Part shown: piece after piece, positions 15,499-25,218 of the stretch
Layout of the letters: every line of letters starts with the position of its first letter
Numbering within the stretch: position 1 is the stretch's first letter
NCBI GenBank assembly: GCA_948602995.1
Contig: CAPEBR010000004.1
Coordinates: 62,001 to 126,000, forward strand
Origin: an uncultured Dorea sp.
Lineage (GTDB): Bacteria > Bacillota > Clostridia > Lachnospirales > Lachnospiraceae
Length of the DNA stretch: 64,000 bases
Direction: 5' to 3'
Notes under the pieces: model-generated
What the model was told of the DNA's origin: nothing
The model's database searches: none
Seen by the model: only the letters and a program-made list of their open reading frames with translations
Made by a program: the position numbers and the translations under genes

Positions 15499-18084
15499 TT
15501 ATCTCAAATAACTCTTTAATTTCCGAGCAACAATCTGAATATCGATCGGTTTTGCCAGATGGTCATTCATACCGCACTCCAGACACTTTTGAATGTCCTC
15601 CGAAAAAGCATCGGCTGTCATCGCAATAATAGGAATATCCGCATCCTCACGCTTTAACCTTCGTATAGCCCGGCAAGCTTCATATCCATCCATCACAGGC
15701 ATTCTGACATCCATAATAATTGCATCATAATATCCGGCAGGAGATTTTTCAAATTCCTCAACACATATTTTTCCATTTTCAGCCCAGTCCAATTCTATTT
15801 CAAGAATAGATAACAGGTCCTTTGCAACTTCCCAGTTAAGCTCATTGTCCTCCGCAAGTAAAATATGCTTTCCCTTTAGCTCTTTATCCGTCTTATGTTC
15901 TGTTTCTAATTCCTCTTCACCAGGCATTCCCGCAAATGTCTTAAGAGCATCAAACAAAACAGACTTAAACAGCGGTTTTGAAATAAATCCGGAAATCCCA
16001 ATTTTTCTGGCTTCTTCTTCCATCTCACTAAAGCCGCAGGATGAAATCAGTAAAATCGGGCAATCGTCCCCATATTTCAAACGAATCATTCGCGCAGCCT
16101 CAACCCCACTCATACCTGATAATTGCTGTCCCAGAAGAACCATATGATAATCATCATTCTGATGACTGCGTTCTGAGATCATTTCCATTGCGCGTTCAGC
16201 GCTCAGACACCACTCAGCATGGACGCCAAGAAGTTTTAATGAATGGACTGCATTTACACATAATCGCTCATCCTCATCGACTACAAGCATGTTCCAGGCC
16301 AGAAGAGCCGCACTGAGTTCCCTCTCTTGTGCCATTTTAAAATCAAAGACTACGTGGAATTCACTTCCCCTGTCCAACTCGCTTTGGACAGAGATCATAC
16401 CGCCCATAGCATCTACAATATACTTGGTAATTGCCATTCCGAGTCCGGACCCTTCCGTTTTCTGCACACGAGCGTTTTCCTCTCTGCTAAAGGAGTCAAA
16501 TAACTTTTTCTGATATTCCTTTGACATGCCAATACCTGTATCTGACACCAAAAAGTGCGTACGGACATAAGAGGTATCCTCCGGCAGCTTTTCCTGGTAC
16601 ACAGATACTTGGACAGTTCCGTTATCCGGCGTAAATTTAACCGAATTACCCAAAAGATTGATCAATACCTGATTAAGCCTCACACTGTCACAATACACAA
16701 TTTCCGCAAGTATTTCATAAGCAGCCGCATTAAACTGCAGATTTTTTTCCTTTACCTGGGGCTGTACAATATTCACAATATTGTCCATGACCTCCCTTAA
16801 AGAAACCGGCACAACATTCAGCGTCATCTTACCGCTCTCAATCTTAGACATATCCAGCACGTCATTAATAAGACCCAGGAGGTGATTACTGGATAACTCT
16901 ATCTTATGCAGGCATTCCTGAACCTGGCCCTGATTATGTATATTAGCCTTAGCTATAGTTGTCATACCTATTATGGCATTCATAGGAGTACGTATATCAT
17001 GGCTCATGCTGGACAAAAAGTCCTGTTTTGCTGCATTAGCATATTCCGCTTCTTTCTGTGCTTTTTCAGCAATTTTACGCGCTGTATCCATTTGCGCATT
17101 TACACGCTTTAATTCGGCTACCTGTTTTTTGAATACTCCTAAATACTGGAAAAATATAAAAAGGAGCATGGCGATTACAGCAAAAGAGGTCGCATAAACA
17201 TTAGTAAGCCAATGACTGCCCATATTCGAAATTTCCTGATCCAACGCGTCAAAAGGCAGGACTGTCACCAGATACCACTCACAATATGGAAGATTAGTAC
17301 AATACAAGTGACGGCGCGACCCGCCGCTTTTCAATATGACAGAATAATCTTCATCTGCATTCATTGCAGCCGTCATCTGACCAATATAGTAATCCGATTC
17401 CTCTTTCTGACCGTCAAAGATCCGGTAAAGCCTGTCAAAATAATTCTCATTGCTGCCGCCCTGATCCCGGATCACATAACTTCCATCCTTGCGTATAACA
17501 TAAGAGTAAGCCATCGAACTGTCTGACTCAAGAAAAAGAACCTCACCCATATATTTAGAAGAAAGTCCTACAACAACAGCCAGGCTGTCACTTCCGTCAG
17601 ACATGGGATATTCACATGGAACCCCAAACATAATTACATTATTTCCGCTGCTGTCAACAGCAGAAGCTACTTTTCGTTCCCCACTTTTTAAACTATCTAA
17701 AAAAGTATCTGGATGATTCAGCTTCATAGTATCACCGTATATCATTTCGATTTTACCGTCAGGTGAGTATAAACCCGCGCAGAGAAAATGTCTTGCTTTT
17801 GCACCGTATTCTATCTCTTCCTTCGAACCGTAGCTTAAATTCTCTTCATCTGCCGCGATATGTGCAATAGATTCTGCCATAGTAAGGCGCAGAGCAATGA
17901 TCGTTTCAAAATGCAAAGATACCTGCTTACTCATCTCAGACATATAAGCAGTACCTATATTCTTAATCGTATTTCCGCTCATTTTGTTTACAGATATCCC
18001 CAAAAACAAAAAAATGCAAATATTTAAGCAAATGATCATTGCTATGCTAATCTTCAAAAAACGCGGCAAAGCTATGTTTTTCAT
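15499..18084 (-). CDS. membrane hybrid sensor kinase with pseudo-receiver (HK3)
   Basis: 861 residues. TM1 (about 10-30, ISIAMIICLNICIFLFLGIS) and TM2 (about 275-295) enclose an extracytoplasmic Cache-like sensor of about 240 residues. Then come a coiled coil, HisKA (MSHDIRTPMNA, His362), HATPase_c (NLLGNSVKF, DTGIGMS, GSGLGMA) and two receivers. In receiver 1 the expected phospho-Asp in the LLGQQLSGMSGVE segment is Gly, so it cannot be phosphorylated there; receiver 2 is intact (IMDVRMPVMDGYE, Asp792). The ATG at 18084 has GGAG 10 bases upstream; an in-frame TTG 9 bases earlier is too close. It follows HK4 by 115 bases on the same strand. The ligand is unknown; Cache domains usually bind small metabolites. 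Confidence 0.92.
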   Translation of the reverse strand: MKNIALPRFLKISIAMIICLNICIFLFLGISVNKMSGNTIKNIGTAYMSEMSKQVSLHFETIIALRLTMAESIAHIAADEENLSYGSKEEIEYGAKARHFLCAGLYSPDGKIEMIYGDTMKLNHPDTFLDSLKSGERKVASAVDSSGNNVIMFGVPCEYPMSDGSDSLAVVVGLSSKYMGEVLFLESDSSMAYSYVIRKDGSYVIRDQGGSNENYFDRLYRIFDGQKEESDYYIGQMTAAMNADEDYSVILKSGGSRRHLYCTNLPYCEWYLVTVLPFDALDQEISNMGSHWLTNVYATSFAVIAMLLFIFFQYLGVFKKQVAELKRVNAQMDTARKIAEKAQKEAEYANAAKQDFLSSMSHDIRTPMNAIIGMTTIAKANIHNQGQVQECLHKIELSSNHLLGLINDVLDMSKIESGKMTLNVVPVSLREVMDNIVNIVQPQVKEKNLQFNAAAYEILAEIVYCDSVRLNQVLINLLGNSVKFTPDNGTVQVSVYQEKLPEDTSYVRTHFLVSDTGIGMSKEYQKKLFDSFSREENARVQKTEGSGLGMAITKYIVDAMGGMISVQSELDRGSEFHVVFDFKMAQERELSAALLAWNMLVVDEDERLCVNAVHSLKLLGVHAEWCLSAERAMEMISERSHQNDDYHMVLLGQQLSGMSGVEAARMIRLKYGDDCPILLISSCGFSEMEEEARKIGISGFISKPLFKSVLFDALKTFAGMPGEEELETEHKTDKELKGKHILLAEDNELNWEVAKDLLSILEIELDWAENGKICVEEFEKSPAGYYDAIIMDVRMPVMDGYEACRAIRRLKREDADIPIIAMTADAFSEDIQKCLECGMNDHLAKPIDIQIVARKLKSYLR

Positions 18085-18199
18085 GCTTTTCAATCTCCAT
18101 TCTCTAATTTTTGCTCCTGATACAGGTTAAAAGAATACATCATGTACAAAGGGGGGGAGGGAGAAACTGCCCTCATCCCTGATTTTCTTCATGCACCTG

Positions 18200-20806
18200 T
18201 CAACGCCTCAGGCAGCTCATAACTTCGAACATTTTTCTGATATCCACCGGTTTCGCCAAATGCTCATTCATTCCGGCAGCCTTTGCCATTGCGACATCCT
18301 CATCAAACGCGTTAGCTGACAGCGCTATGATCGGCACATCTTTCGCATCATCCCGGTCCAAACCGCGGATCACGCGGGTCGCCTCATATCCGCTCATAAC
18401 AGGCATCATTAAATCCATGAGCACACAGTCAAATGCTCCCGCCTCAGATGCCGCGAACGCATCTACAGCAACCTTTCCATTGTTAGCGGATACAACTTCC
18501 GCTCCCGCATCCTTAAGCATAAACTCTACGATTTCACGGTTGATCTCGTTGTCCTCTACCAGAAGAACACACATTCCGGAAACGTTGCTTCGTAAATCCT
18601 GCTCCTCGTTTACAGGATCCATGTGCCACGCTTCATCGACCCGGATAGACAGGGCGATCTGAACTATGCTCCCTTCGCCCTGCCGGCTTTCTATCTCCAC
18701 GGTCCCTTCCATCTGTTCTACCAGCTTTTTAACAATAGACATACCAAGCCCAACACCGGCGTAGGTGGTCCTTGCACCTTGATTCTCCTGGGTGAACGGC
18801 TCAAAAATATGCTTTTTGAAGTCTTCCCCAATACCGATCCCGGTATCTTCAATCACAAAACGATAATCCGCAGTCCCGTTTTGGCAGGCAGTTTCTTTTA
18901 CCCGAACAAATACAGAGCCGTCAGGACGGTTATATTTAAGGGCATTGTCAATGACATTCATTAATATCTGCTTCAAATCAAGAGGATTTCCGATCAGTCT
19001 GTTATGCTGCAAGTCGGCCTCCTTAAGTACCAGCCGGATTCCCATCTCTTTTGCCTGAGCTGACATGACCGCAAAGCAGCTTTCCAATATATCGTGAATG
19101 TCAAAGGGTTCCTCCGCAGCCGCCGGCCTTCCACTCTCCAGTTTGCTGACCTCCAGGACATGGTTTACCAAAGACAAAAGATGCTCTGCCGATGCGCGGA
19201 TCTTCTTCTGGCATTCCCTCTGCTGCTCCTTATCTTCCTGACTTTTCTCCATAATAGCCAGCATGCCCAAAATCCCGTTGATAGGCGTACGCAGATCATG
19301 AGACATACGGGAAAGGAATTCACTCTTTGCCGAATTGGCCCGCCTGACCTTTTCAAGCAGCTCCATTATGGCCTGCTCCTGCTTTCTCCTTGTCACCATA
19401 GTCTCTGTAATATCCTGATGATATCCGTTCAGGCAGACTCCCGGTTTTTTGAATGTTTTGTCCGGCACACCGCCGCAGCGGACATAAATTTTCCCAAACT
19501 CCGGGTGTTTCCATGGATAGATCACCTCTGAGCGGCCGTTTTCCAATATCTCCCGCACCGCTTCCTGCACCATCTCCACATAGTCAGGCTCAATTTTTTC
19601 AAACCAGTGCCGGTAACACTCCTCCGGATTGATCTCATCCGATACTCCAAGGAGGAGACGCATAGTCCGATCCGTATACATCCTCGGCTGACATCCCTCT
19701 TCCATCTCAATCGTCCAGATTCCGGTTCTGGCTCCTTCCAGCGTGTCCTCAAGACTCTTCCTTGCCTGCTGCTTATATTCCTCTTCCTGCTCCACCACGG
19801 CATTGACATCCCGCAGGGCAAAAATGGCGCAATTTTCTTTCGCCGTCTTTTCTGTGGCAGAAAAATGGATCTCCAGATGTTTCAGTTTATCGGAGCTGTC
19901 TTTTACCTGATGCCGGACATAGAACTTCTTCTTTTCCCTGAGCTGGGCAAGCACGTAACTTTCCTGCGTCACCGCACGGATCCTCTCCTGATCGAGCGGG
20001 ACTACATACCGGGAAATATACTGCTCCATGGCCGCCTGATAACCCACAGCCCAATCCATGCTCATCCATTCGCCGTCCCGGTATATCTCGCATTTTCCTG
20101 TATCAAAGTTTACCTGATAGATCCCCAGATAATCCACACTAAGAGCCTGCAGTACACTATAGCTCCTTTTTTGAAGCTCACGAACCAGATTCCTCCGCTT
20201 CAGGGACGACACGATAAAATATGCCGCGGTCTGGAGCATGTTCGAGGCGTATTCCAATGACTTCACAGGCGGATTGTCAACGCCGTAAAATCCAATGATC
20301 TTTTTTCCGTCATAGAGGGGAACCACTACAAGGGAGCGGATGTTCTGCTGTTTTAATATCTGATACTGAAGAGGGGCGTCTTCCCTGATTTCTTCCAGGT
20401 TCTCAATAGTGATATGTCTGCCGACACTAAAATTCCGATACCAGTTCTCGCACACGTTAGAAGGAACATTTTGAAGTTTCCCCTTTTCCGGTTTTACCCC
20501 ATCGGCCACCCACTCATAAGTATTGTCATCGCCGCCCTCATTATTTTTCTCAAATATATAAGTGCGTTCCCCGTCAAGAGTTCTTCCCAAATGCGCAAGC
20601 AGCACCGCAAGCGACTGGTCCGGCGTCTCCTCCAGCAAGGCGATGCGAAGCCCCTCGTTAATGACACTCGCCATATTCTGAACGCTCCTCATATCGCCGG
20701 GCTGCTCATGGTTTCCAGAAGCTGTTTCATTCTGACCGTCCCGCCCAATAAATTCCCTCATATCATCCATGTACCTGTCCTCCAATACAGACTTTTCTCC
20801 AGACAT
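18200..20806 (-). CDS. GAF/PAS hybrid sensor histidine kinase (HK4)
   Basis: 868 residues, cytoplasmic. An N-terminal GAF domain (about 45-205; SLVVVPLYDGKKIIGFYGVDNPP region) is followed by two PAS-like segments (about 210-470), HisKA (MSHDLRTPING, His503), HATPase_c (NVIDNALKY, DTGIGIG, GVGLGMS) and one intact receiver (LMDLMMPVMSGYE, then KPVDIRKM). No DNA-binding or Hpt domain. The ATG at 20806 has GGTGA 8 bases upstream; an in-frame GTG 12 bases earlier is possible. The architecture matches HK1-HK3, so the four probably arose by duplication and sensor swapping. GAF implies a small-molecule or redox input. Confidence 0.9.
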   Translation of the reverse strand: MSGEKSVLEDRYMDDMREFIGRDGQNETASGNHEQPGDMRSVQNMASVINEGLRIALLEETPDQSLAVLLAHLGRTLDGERTYIFEKNNEGGDDNTYEWVADGVKPEKGKLQNVPSNVCENWYRNFSVGRHITIENLEEIREDAPLQYQILKQQNIRSLVVVPLYDGKKIIGFYGVDNPPVKSLEYASNMLQTAAYFIVSSLKRRNLVRELQKRSYSVLQALSVDYLGIYQVNFDTGKCEIYRDGEWMSMDWAVGYQAAMEQYISRYVVPLDQERIRAVTQESYVLAQLREKKKFYVRHQVKDSSDKLKHLEIHFSATEKTAKENCAIFALRDVNAVVEQEEEYKQQARKSLEDTLEGARTGIWTIEMEEGCQPRMYTDRTMRLLLGVSDEINPEECYRHWFEKIEPDYVEMVQEAVREILENGRSEVIYPWKHPEFGKIYVRCGGVPDKTFKKPGVCLNGYHQDITETMVTRRKQEQAIMELLEKVRRANSAKSEFLSRMSHDLRTPINGILGMLAIMEKSQEDKEQQRECQKKIRASAEHLLSLVNHVLEVSKLESGRPAAAEEPFDIHDILESCFAVMSAQAKEMGIRLVLKEADLQHNRLIGNPLDLKQILMNVIDNALKYNRPDGSVFVRVKETACQNGTADYRFVIEDTGIGIGEDFKKHIFEPFTQENQGARTTYAGVGLGMSIVKKLVEQMEGTVEIESRQGEGSIVQIALSIRVDEAWHMDPVNEEQDLRSNVSGMCVLLVEDNEINREIVEFMLKDAGAEVVSANNGKVAVDAFAASEAGAFDCVLMDLMMPVMSGYEATRVIRGLDRDDAKDVPIIALSANAFDEDVAMAKAAGMNEHLAKPVDIRKMFEVMSCLRR

Positions 20807-21285
20807 AATCCACTTCACCCATAAATTCTGTCACAGAAAAGAATCCTCCAAAAAAACTCTGACTTTCATCCTTTGTAATCCCGATCGCTTTCCCACAAAA
20901 AAATATCAATACTTGTGCCATAATACCATATACCCTCCGGCACGTCAATATGCCGTTTCTTTTAGTTTCTAGTCCGGTATTCCTTCTATTACTTCCTATA
21001 TTAAAAAGCCATCCAAAAAAGAATATCTGTCTGTTACAGGTAAATTTTTTCAGATGGCTTCATGGATATATTATGCAATTGAATTCATGTGTTTTTACAG
21101 ACTCCTTAGCAGATGCGTTCTCTTTACGGACTATCTTATCTTTTCTCCGTAACATCTGTCAAGGTTCTTCTTTATTTCCTTATCTTTATCTTTTTTGCAC
21201 CACTCCAAGATGAATAATATTTTGTCCCGCTAACCTTCTTGTATGTCGGCATCCTCCCTTTTTGTGGAGCCTTGCGGCGATGGCG
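20807..21285. other. long intergenic region upstream of HK4
   Basis: About 480 bases without a supported gene. It holds an imperfect hairpin AGCCATC...GATGGCT (about 21007-21059) and, right after the AAA-protein stop, a 43-base motif shared with 15373-15416. That motif leads on the minus strand into GGGAGG and a 26-codon frame MPTYKKVSGTKYYSSW..., which ends in TAA. This could be a decayed gene start. Confidence 0.5.
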
Positions 21286-23016
21286 TTATTGGTGTTTTGG
21301 ATTCACTGCACAGTGCTCTTCCTTGTCATACACTACTTTACAACTCTTCTTATAGCATGAAATTCCATACTTATGAATTATTTTCATTTCATTCTGCCTG
21401 AGCGTTGCCGCATATCCTCCATCCTCAATCTGCTGCATGGCTTCCCTGCATGCGCTGTCAAATACTCCGTTCTCTGCATATTTCACTTCAATGATGCATC
21501 CGATTTCCCTTTCCGGGACCTCAATCATGATATCCGTATACCCGATGCCGGATTCTGCATTGGATTTTACCATCCATCTGCCCTCCGCCTTCAGAAGACC
21601 CAGCAGCATGCCATGGTAAAAATTTTCTTTCATTTCCTTTTTCACAAAAGTATCACGGATACTGATAGATTCCCCCATAAATTTATTTAACAGACACTGC
21701 ACTTCTTCGGAATCTCCTGCCTCCACAGCCGCACAGAATTTCTGCCAGTGCTCTATATTACCTGTTATTTTTACCCGGAACCATGAATAGATCCTGTCTT
21801 CGTATATTCCAAGGACCTCTTTATTAGGAATAACCAGCCTGTGGATCCTCCCCTTCGGCTGTTTGGAATCAGTCAGATACCCTGCAGCATAAAGCACACT
21901 CCACAGATATGTTTCACGAATATTCCTGTCTTTACTGTCAAGATCTGTATATGTCAGCTCTGGAATAACAGGTTTTTCCACGTATCCTCCTGAAATCAGT
22001 GTTTCAATCTCTGCCTTTGTAGCTTTTGCCGCCTCTTCAATCATATCTTTTATAAGAGCATTGCTGCTGCTGTTTTCCCAGTGAGACTCCATTGGACTGT
22101 CTTTTTTCACTCTCATTTTGTCACACTGGTTGATAACATCCCATGGGCAATACACGTCAACAGCACCAAACCGGTATCCATCGTACCATTCCTTAACATC
22201 CCCAAATCGCTCTTCTACTCCATAGTAACGCATCATTTCCCTGACTTCGCAGTCCGTGAATCCAAAATACTCCGCATATTCTATATCCGAGACTGTCCGC
22301 ACCCTGAAGTTATTCAGTCCTGTAAAAATACTCTCCTTCGCAATCCTGAGACATCCTGTAATAACAGCAAAATATAAATTTTTGTTTGTTTTCAGTACCT
22401 GGCTGAATAACGACCTGATCAGCATTACCATCTCTTGATAATAGCCATTCCGGTATGCTTTATCTAATGGCACATCATATTCATCAATCAATACAATTAC
22501 CGGTGTTCCATAATGCTTAAAAAGCAGTTGTGTCAAAAGTCTTAAACTGCTATAAAGATAAGCCGCGTTTTCAAATTCTTCCTCTATGAGGCGATTCAGC
22601 TTTTTCTTTTCTGCCTGTGTCAGTTTGTCACTCTGTAGAAGAAATCCGAAACGTCCTGCCTCTTCACCAATTGTACTTCCCAACATGTTATACGCCGTCT
22701 GAAAATCCGTTCCTTCAACGTCTTTCAGACTAAGCGATATAACCGGATACCTTCCCATATACTGTTTGCAGATCTCCGTCTCTTTTGAGATTTCCAGGCC
22801 ATCAAACAGAGAGGGATCTGTACCAAATTCAAAAAATGTCTTTAACATGTCCATATTAAGGCTCTTGCCAAACCGTCTTGGTCTTGTAAATAAATTTACG
22901 CTCCCTCTTGTATTGATCAAATCACGTATAAGTCCTGTTTTATCGACATAGTAAAAATTATCTCTTTTAAAATTGTCAAAAAACTCTATTCCTATCGGAA
23001 GCTTTTTCATCCCCAT
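21286..23016 (-). CDS. AAA-ATPase-like / PD-(D/E)XK nuclease family protein (DUF1703 type)
   Basis: 576 residues. The N-terminal AAA-ATPase-like domain starts KKLPIGIEFFDNFKRDNFYYVDKT, with a Walker A-like TRPRRFGKSLNMDM (about 40-55) and Walker B VIVLIDEYDVPLDKA. The C-terminal PDDEXK_9/DUF1703 region has the nuclease-like GYTDIMIEV and IIEVKYAENG (D...ExK). The family is expanded in gut Bacteroidetes and Clostridia. Function is unproven; defence, mobile-element and regulatory roles have all been suggested. GGAGG lies 10 bases before the ATG. It appears monocistronic and shows no transposon ends. Confidence 0.88.
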   Translation of the reverse strand: MGMKKLPIGIEFFDNFKRDNFYYVDKTGLIRDLINTRGSVNLFTRPRRFGKSLNMDMLKTFFEFGTDPSLFDGLEISKETEICKQYMGRYPVISLSLKDVEGTDFQTAYNMLGSTIGEEAGRFGFLLQSDKLTQAEKKKLNRLIEEEFENAAYLYSSLRLLTQLLFKHYGTPVIVLIDEYDVPLDKAYRNGYYQEMVMLIRSLFSQVLKTNKNLYFAVITGCLRIAKESIFTGLNNFRVRTVSDIEYAEYFGFTDCEVREMMRYYGVEERFGDVKEWYDGYRFGAVDVYCPWDVINQCDKMRVKKDSPMESHWENSSSNALIKDMIEEAAKATKAEIETLISGGYVEKPVIPELTYTDLDSKDRNIRETYLWSVLYAAGYLTDSKQPKGRIHRLVIPNKEVLGIYEDRIYSWFRVKITGNIEHWQKFCAAVEAGDSEEVQCLLNKFMGESISIRDTFVKKEMKENFYHGMLLGLLKAEGRWMVKSNAESGIGYTDIMIEVPEREIGCIIEVKYAENGVFDSACREAMQQIEDGGYAATLRQNEMKIIHKYGISCYKKSCKVVYDKEEHCAVNPKHQ

Positions 23017-23134
23017 ATTGCCATAACCTCCTCAAAAAATTCTATTGCCCATTATCCTATCGCTTTATATTGGGTATTTCCCACTGTTATTAATATAGTA
23101 TACGTGGAAATCTTTATTAAGGCAAGTATGAGTC

Positions 23135-24268
23135 TTACGGCGTAACCAGTAACATTCTCTGCACAAGGCGGCGTAAAAGGCTTCCTCTTTTCCCAATATC
23201 CTGTTTCAGTGATGTAATCTCCTGTTTCAGGTTTTGATTCTCACAACGCAGTGTGGTAAATACTGCCTCGAAAAAGCGAACCATATCCTCTGCCATATAT
23301 GGATTTTCCTTCTGCCATTTTGGAAGCTGGCTGATCTCACCTGAAAACAGAGGCTTTCCATCCCCGATATATTCCTCGGCAACGCGCTGATTGCATACTG
23401 CATACCGGTCTAATAATTCCTGTGTCTCCTTTGGCGAAAGCATGCTGCAGGGATAACGTTTTTTTGATTCTGCGGACAAATTTCTCAGAAAACCGCACAA
23501 ATAGGCGGCATCATCTCTTGAAAACGCAGGATCCTCATTAAGCATTCTTTTAATCTCTGCATAGTTTTCCGACAATCCGGGATTCACCATCCGGGATGGT
23601 ATCTGAAAATCGTCTGTCACTGTAAGTCCAATGCTGTCCATGAAATCATGGATAATGGAGTGGTTCACCCAGCTTTGGGGTTCAAACCTGCGGACAATCA
23701 GGTTCTCCTTCCCGAATATTTCTGCCATCTGGTCAAGCTTGGCCGCATAGTTAAGAACCAGCCCCTTTTTTTCTTCTATAAAATCCAGATACTCTTTAAG
23801 CGTGATTGTATAGGCAGCTCTTCCATGTTTGACACACTGGTTCCAATTAGAGATTACAAACTGGTCCTGGCGGCGCAGATATACGATAATTTTAATCTGG
23901 TATCCTTTCTTCCCAGCCTCCTCCTTAAGATATGGAAACAGTTCTTTACGTGAATAGCTGGAAGCACGCCAAAGACCTTCCTCAGAAAGAATTACATGGT
24001 CATATTTCCCGAATGCATCCGTAACCTGTTCCAGTCCCTCCTGCAGAACCTCTGATTCAGAAATACCTCGTTCTGCACCGTCTTTTGCAGGTGGTACTTC
24101 CACCATAAAATGGGCATTGCGATTCAAACCGACATTCGGATATTTCTGCAGAAGTTTCGGAAAGAAGTATCCATATTCTTCGAGAATTTCCCGGTTGATC
24201 TGTAAAAATTTCTGTATTGAGGAAGTTGCTGTTTTTGGGGTTCCTACATGTAAATAAAGAGTTTTCAT
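23135..24268 (-). CDS. sulfotransferase-like protein
   Basis: 377 residues. LYLHVGTPKTATSSIQKFL is the P-loop-like 5'-phosphosulfate binding motif of the sulfotransferase superfamily, and KIIVYLRRQDQFVISNWNQ resembles the 3'-phosphate site. Such enzymes move sulfate from PAPS to carbohydrates or small molecules; in Gram-positive gut bacteria members often sit in surface-glycan loci. The C-terminus (about 330-377) is a predicted coiled coil rich in L, K, Q and E. The ATG at 24268 has AAAGGTG 7 bases upstream; a GTG 9 bases earlier lies inside the ribosome site. The final codons overlap a short family B fragment (GTAACCAGTAACATTC). No PAPS synthesis genes lie in the window. Confidence 0.8.
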   Translation of the reverse strand: MKTLYLHVGTPKTATSSIQKFLQINREILEEYGYFFPKLLQKYPNVGLNRNAHFMVEVPPAKDGAERGISESEVLQEGLEQVTDAFGKYDHVILSEEGLWRASSYSRKELFPYLKEEAGKKGYQIKIIVYLRRQDQFVISNWNQCVKHGRAAYTITLKEYLDFIEEKKGLVLNYAAKLDQMAEIFGKENLIVRRFEPQSWVNHSIIHDFMDSIGLTVTDDFQIPSRMVNPGLSENYAEIKRMLNEDPAFSRDDAAYLCGFLRNLSAESKKRYPCSMLSPKETQELLDRYAVCNQRVAEEYIGDGKPLFSGEISQLPKWQKENPYMAEDMVRFFEAVFTTLRCENQNLKQEITSLKQDIGKRGSLLRRLVQRMLLVTP

Positions 24269-24278
24269 AATAAACACC

Positions 24279-24308
24279 TTTCAATCATTTTTCAATCATT
24301 TTTCAATA
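24279..24308. repeat. 11-bp direct repeats upstream of the sulfotransferase gene
   Basis: TTTCAATCATT occurs twice in tandem with a third partial copy. The reverse complement AATGATTGAAA recurs at 24449-24459 in the promoter of the response-regulator gene. OmpR-type regulators bind paired 10-11 bp direct repeats, so these may be its sites. Confidence 0.5.
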
Positions 24309-24453
24309 AGCTAGATATACTGCGTCAGGCAATCAGTTCGTCTGGAAGTCACAATGGTCTTCCTGCAAAAGCAATGATATCTTAAAATAGATTTCTTGAA
24401 AAGACATTGAAAAAACTATTTCAGAAAAAACAAAAAATAATTTGAAAAAATGA

Positions 24454-24481
24454 TTGAAAAATGTTGAATTTTGTATATAAT
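24454..24481 (+). promoter_or_regulatory. promoter of the OmpR-type two-component operon
   Basis: TTGAAA, 16 bases, TATAAT, with the first base of the regulator gene 47 bases further on. TTGAA recurs at 24396, 24407, 24442, 24454 and 24464, at steps of 10-12 bases within each cluster. Confidence 0.7.
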
Positions 24482-24528
24482 AGATGTAATGATTTACTCT
24501 AAAATCAAGAGGAAAGGATGGGAACATC

Positions 24529-25218
24529 ATGAGAGTTTTGGTCGTGGAGGATTCGGAACGTCTGGCAGATACCCTGAAAGATGTTTTAATGAAGGCAGGA
24601 TATATGGTAGACGTAGCAGGCGACGGGCAATCCGGATATGAAAACGCTGTAAGCGGTATTTATGATATTATAATTTTGGATCTCATGCTTCCAAAGATGA
24701 ATGGCTATGAGGTACTGTCCGCCATTCGTGAAGAAGGGCATGAGGTTCCGGTACTGATTCTGTCAGCTAAGACAGAGCTTGATGATAAAGTGGACGGCTT
24801 TGCACTTGGTGCGGATGATTATGTTACAAAGCCCTTTGAGATGCGTGAGCTTCTTATGCGGATTGGAGCCATTCTCCGCCGAAGAAAGGGCCAGGGGATT
24901 GTATCCTTAAAGGCCGGAAATCTGGAACTGAATACCACTACCTGTGAGCTTGCAAATATAGAGACCGGCAGGGCGATGAAAATTGCAGGCAAAGAGCTGC
25001 AGCTTCTGGAGTTTTTCCTCTTGAACCGGAACCAGGTGCTGGAAAAGGAACAGATCGCAACGAAAATCTGGGGCTATGAGTCCAAGGCAGAATATAACAA
25101 TGTGGAAGTCTATGTATCATTTCTTCGGAAAAAGATTAAAAACCTGCACATAGATGCCGGAATCCGGGCAGTCCGGGGAATTGGCTACATATTCGAAAGC
25201 TATGGAGAAGGATTATGA
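24529..25218 (+). CDS. OmpR/PhoB-family response regulator
   Basis: 229 residues. The receiver domain (1-118) has the acidic pair EDSE, the phospho-acceptor in IIILDLMLPKMNGYE and the KPF lysine. The winged-helix output domain (about 128-225) has the transactivation loop and recognition helix EYNNVEVYVSFLRKKI, ending in AVRGIGYIFES. It activates or represses genes after phosphorylation by the kinase encoded next, whose ATG overlaps its stop by 4 bases (ATGA). The target regulon is unknown; direct repeats in its own promoter and upstream of the sulfotransferase gene suggest self-regulation and control of that neighbour. Confidence 0.95.
   Translation: MRVLVVEDSERLADTLKDVLMKAGYMVDVAGDGQSGYENAVSGIYDIIILDLMLPKMNGYEVLSAIREEGHEVPVLILSAKTELDDKVDGFALGADDYVTKPFEMRELLMRIGAILRRRKGQGIVSLKAGNLELNTTTCELANIETGRAMKIAGKELQLLEFFLLNRNQVLEKEQIATKIWGYESKAEYNNVEVYVSFLRKKIKNLHIDAGIRAVRGIGYIFESYGEGL

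Noticed and set aside
20763..20948. 61-codon minus-strand ORF overlapping the start of HK4
   Set aside because: No family resemblance and it overlaps the HK4 ribosome site in another frame.
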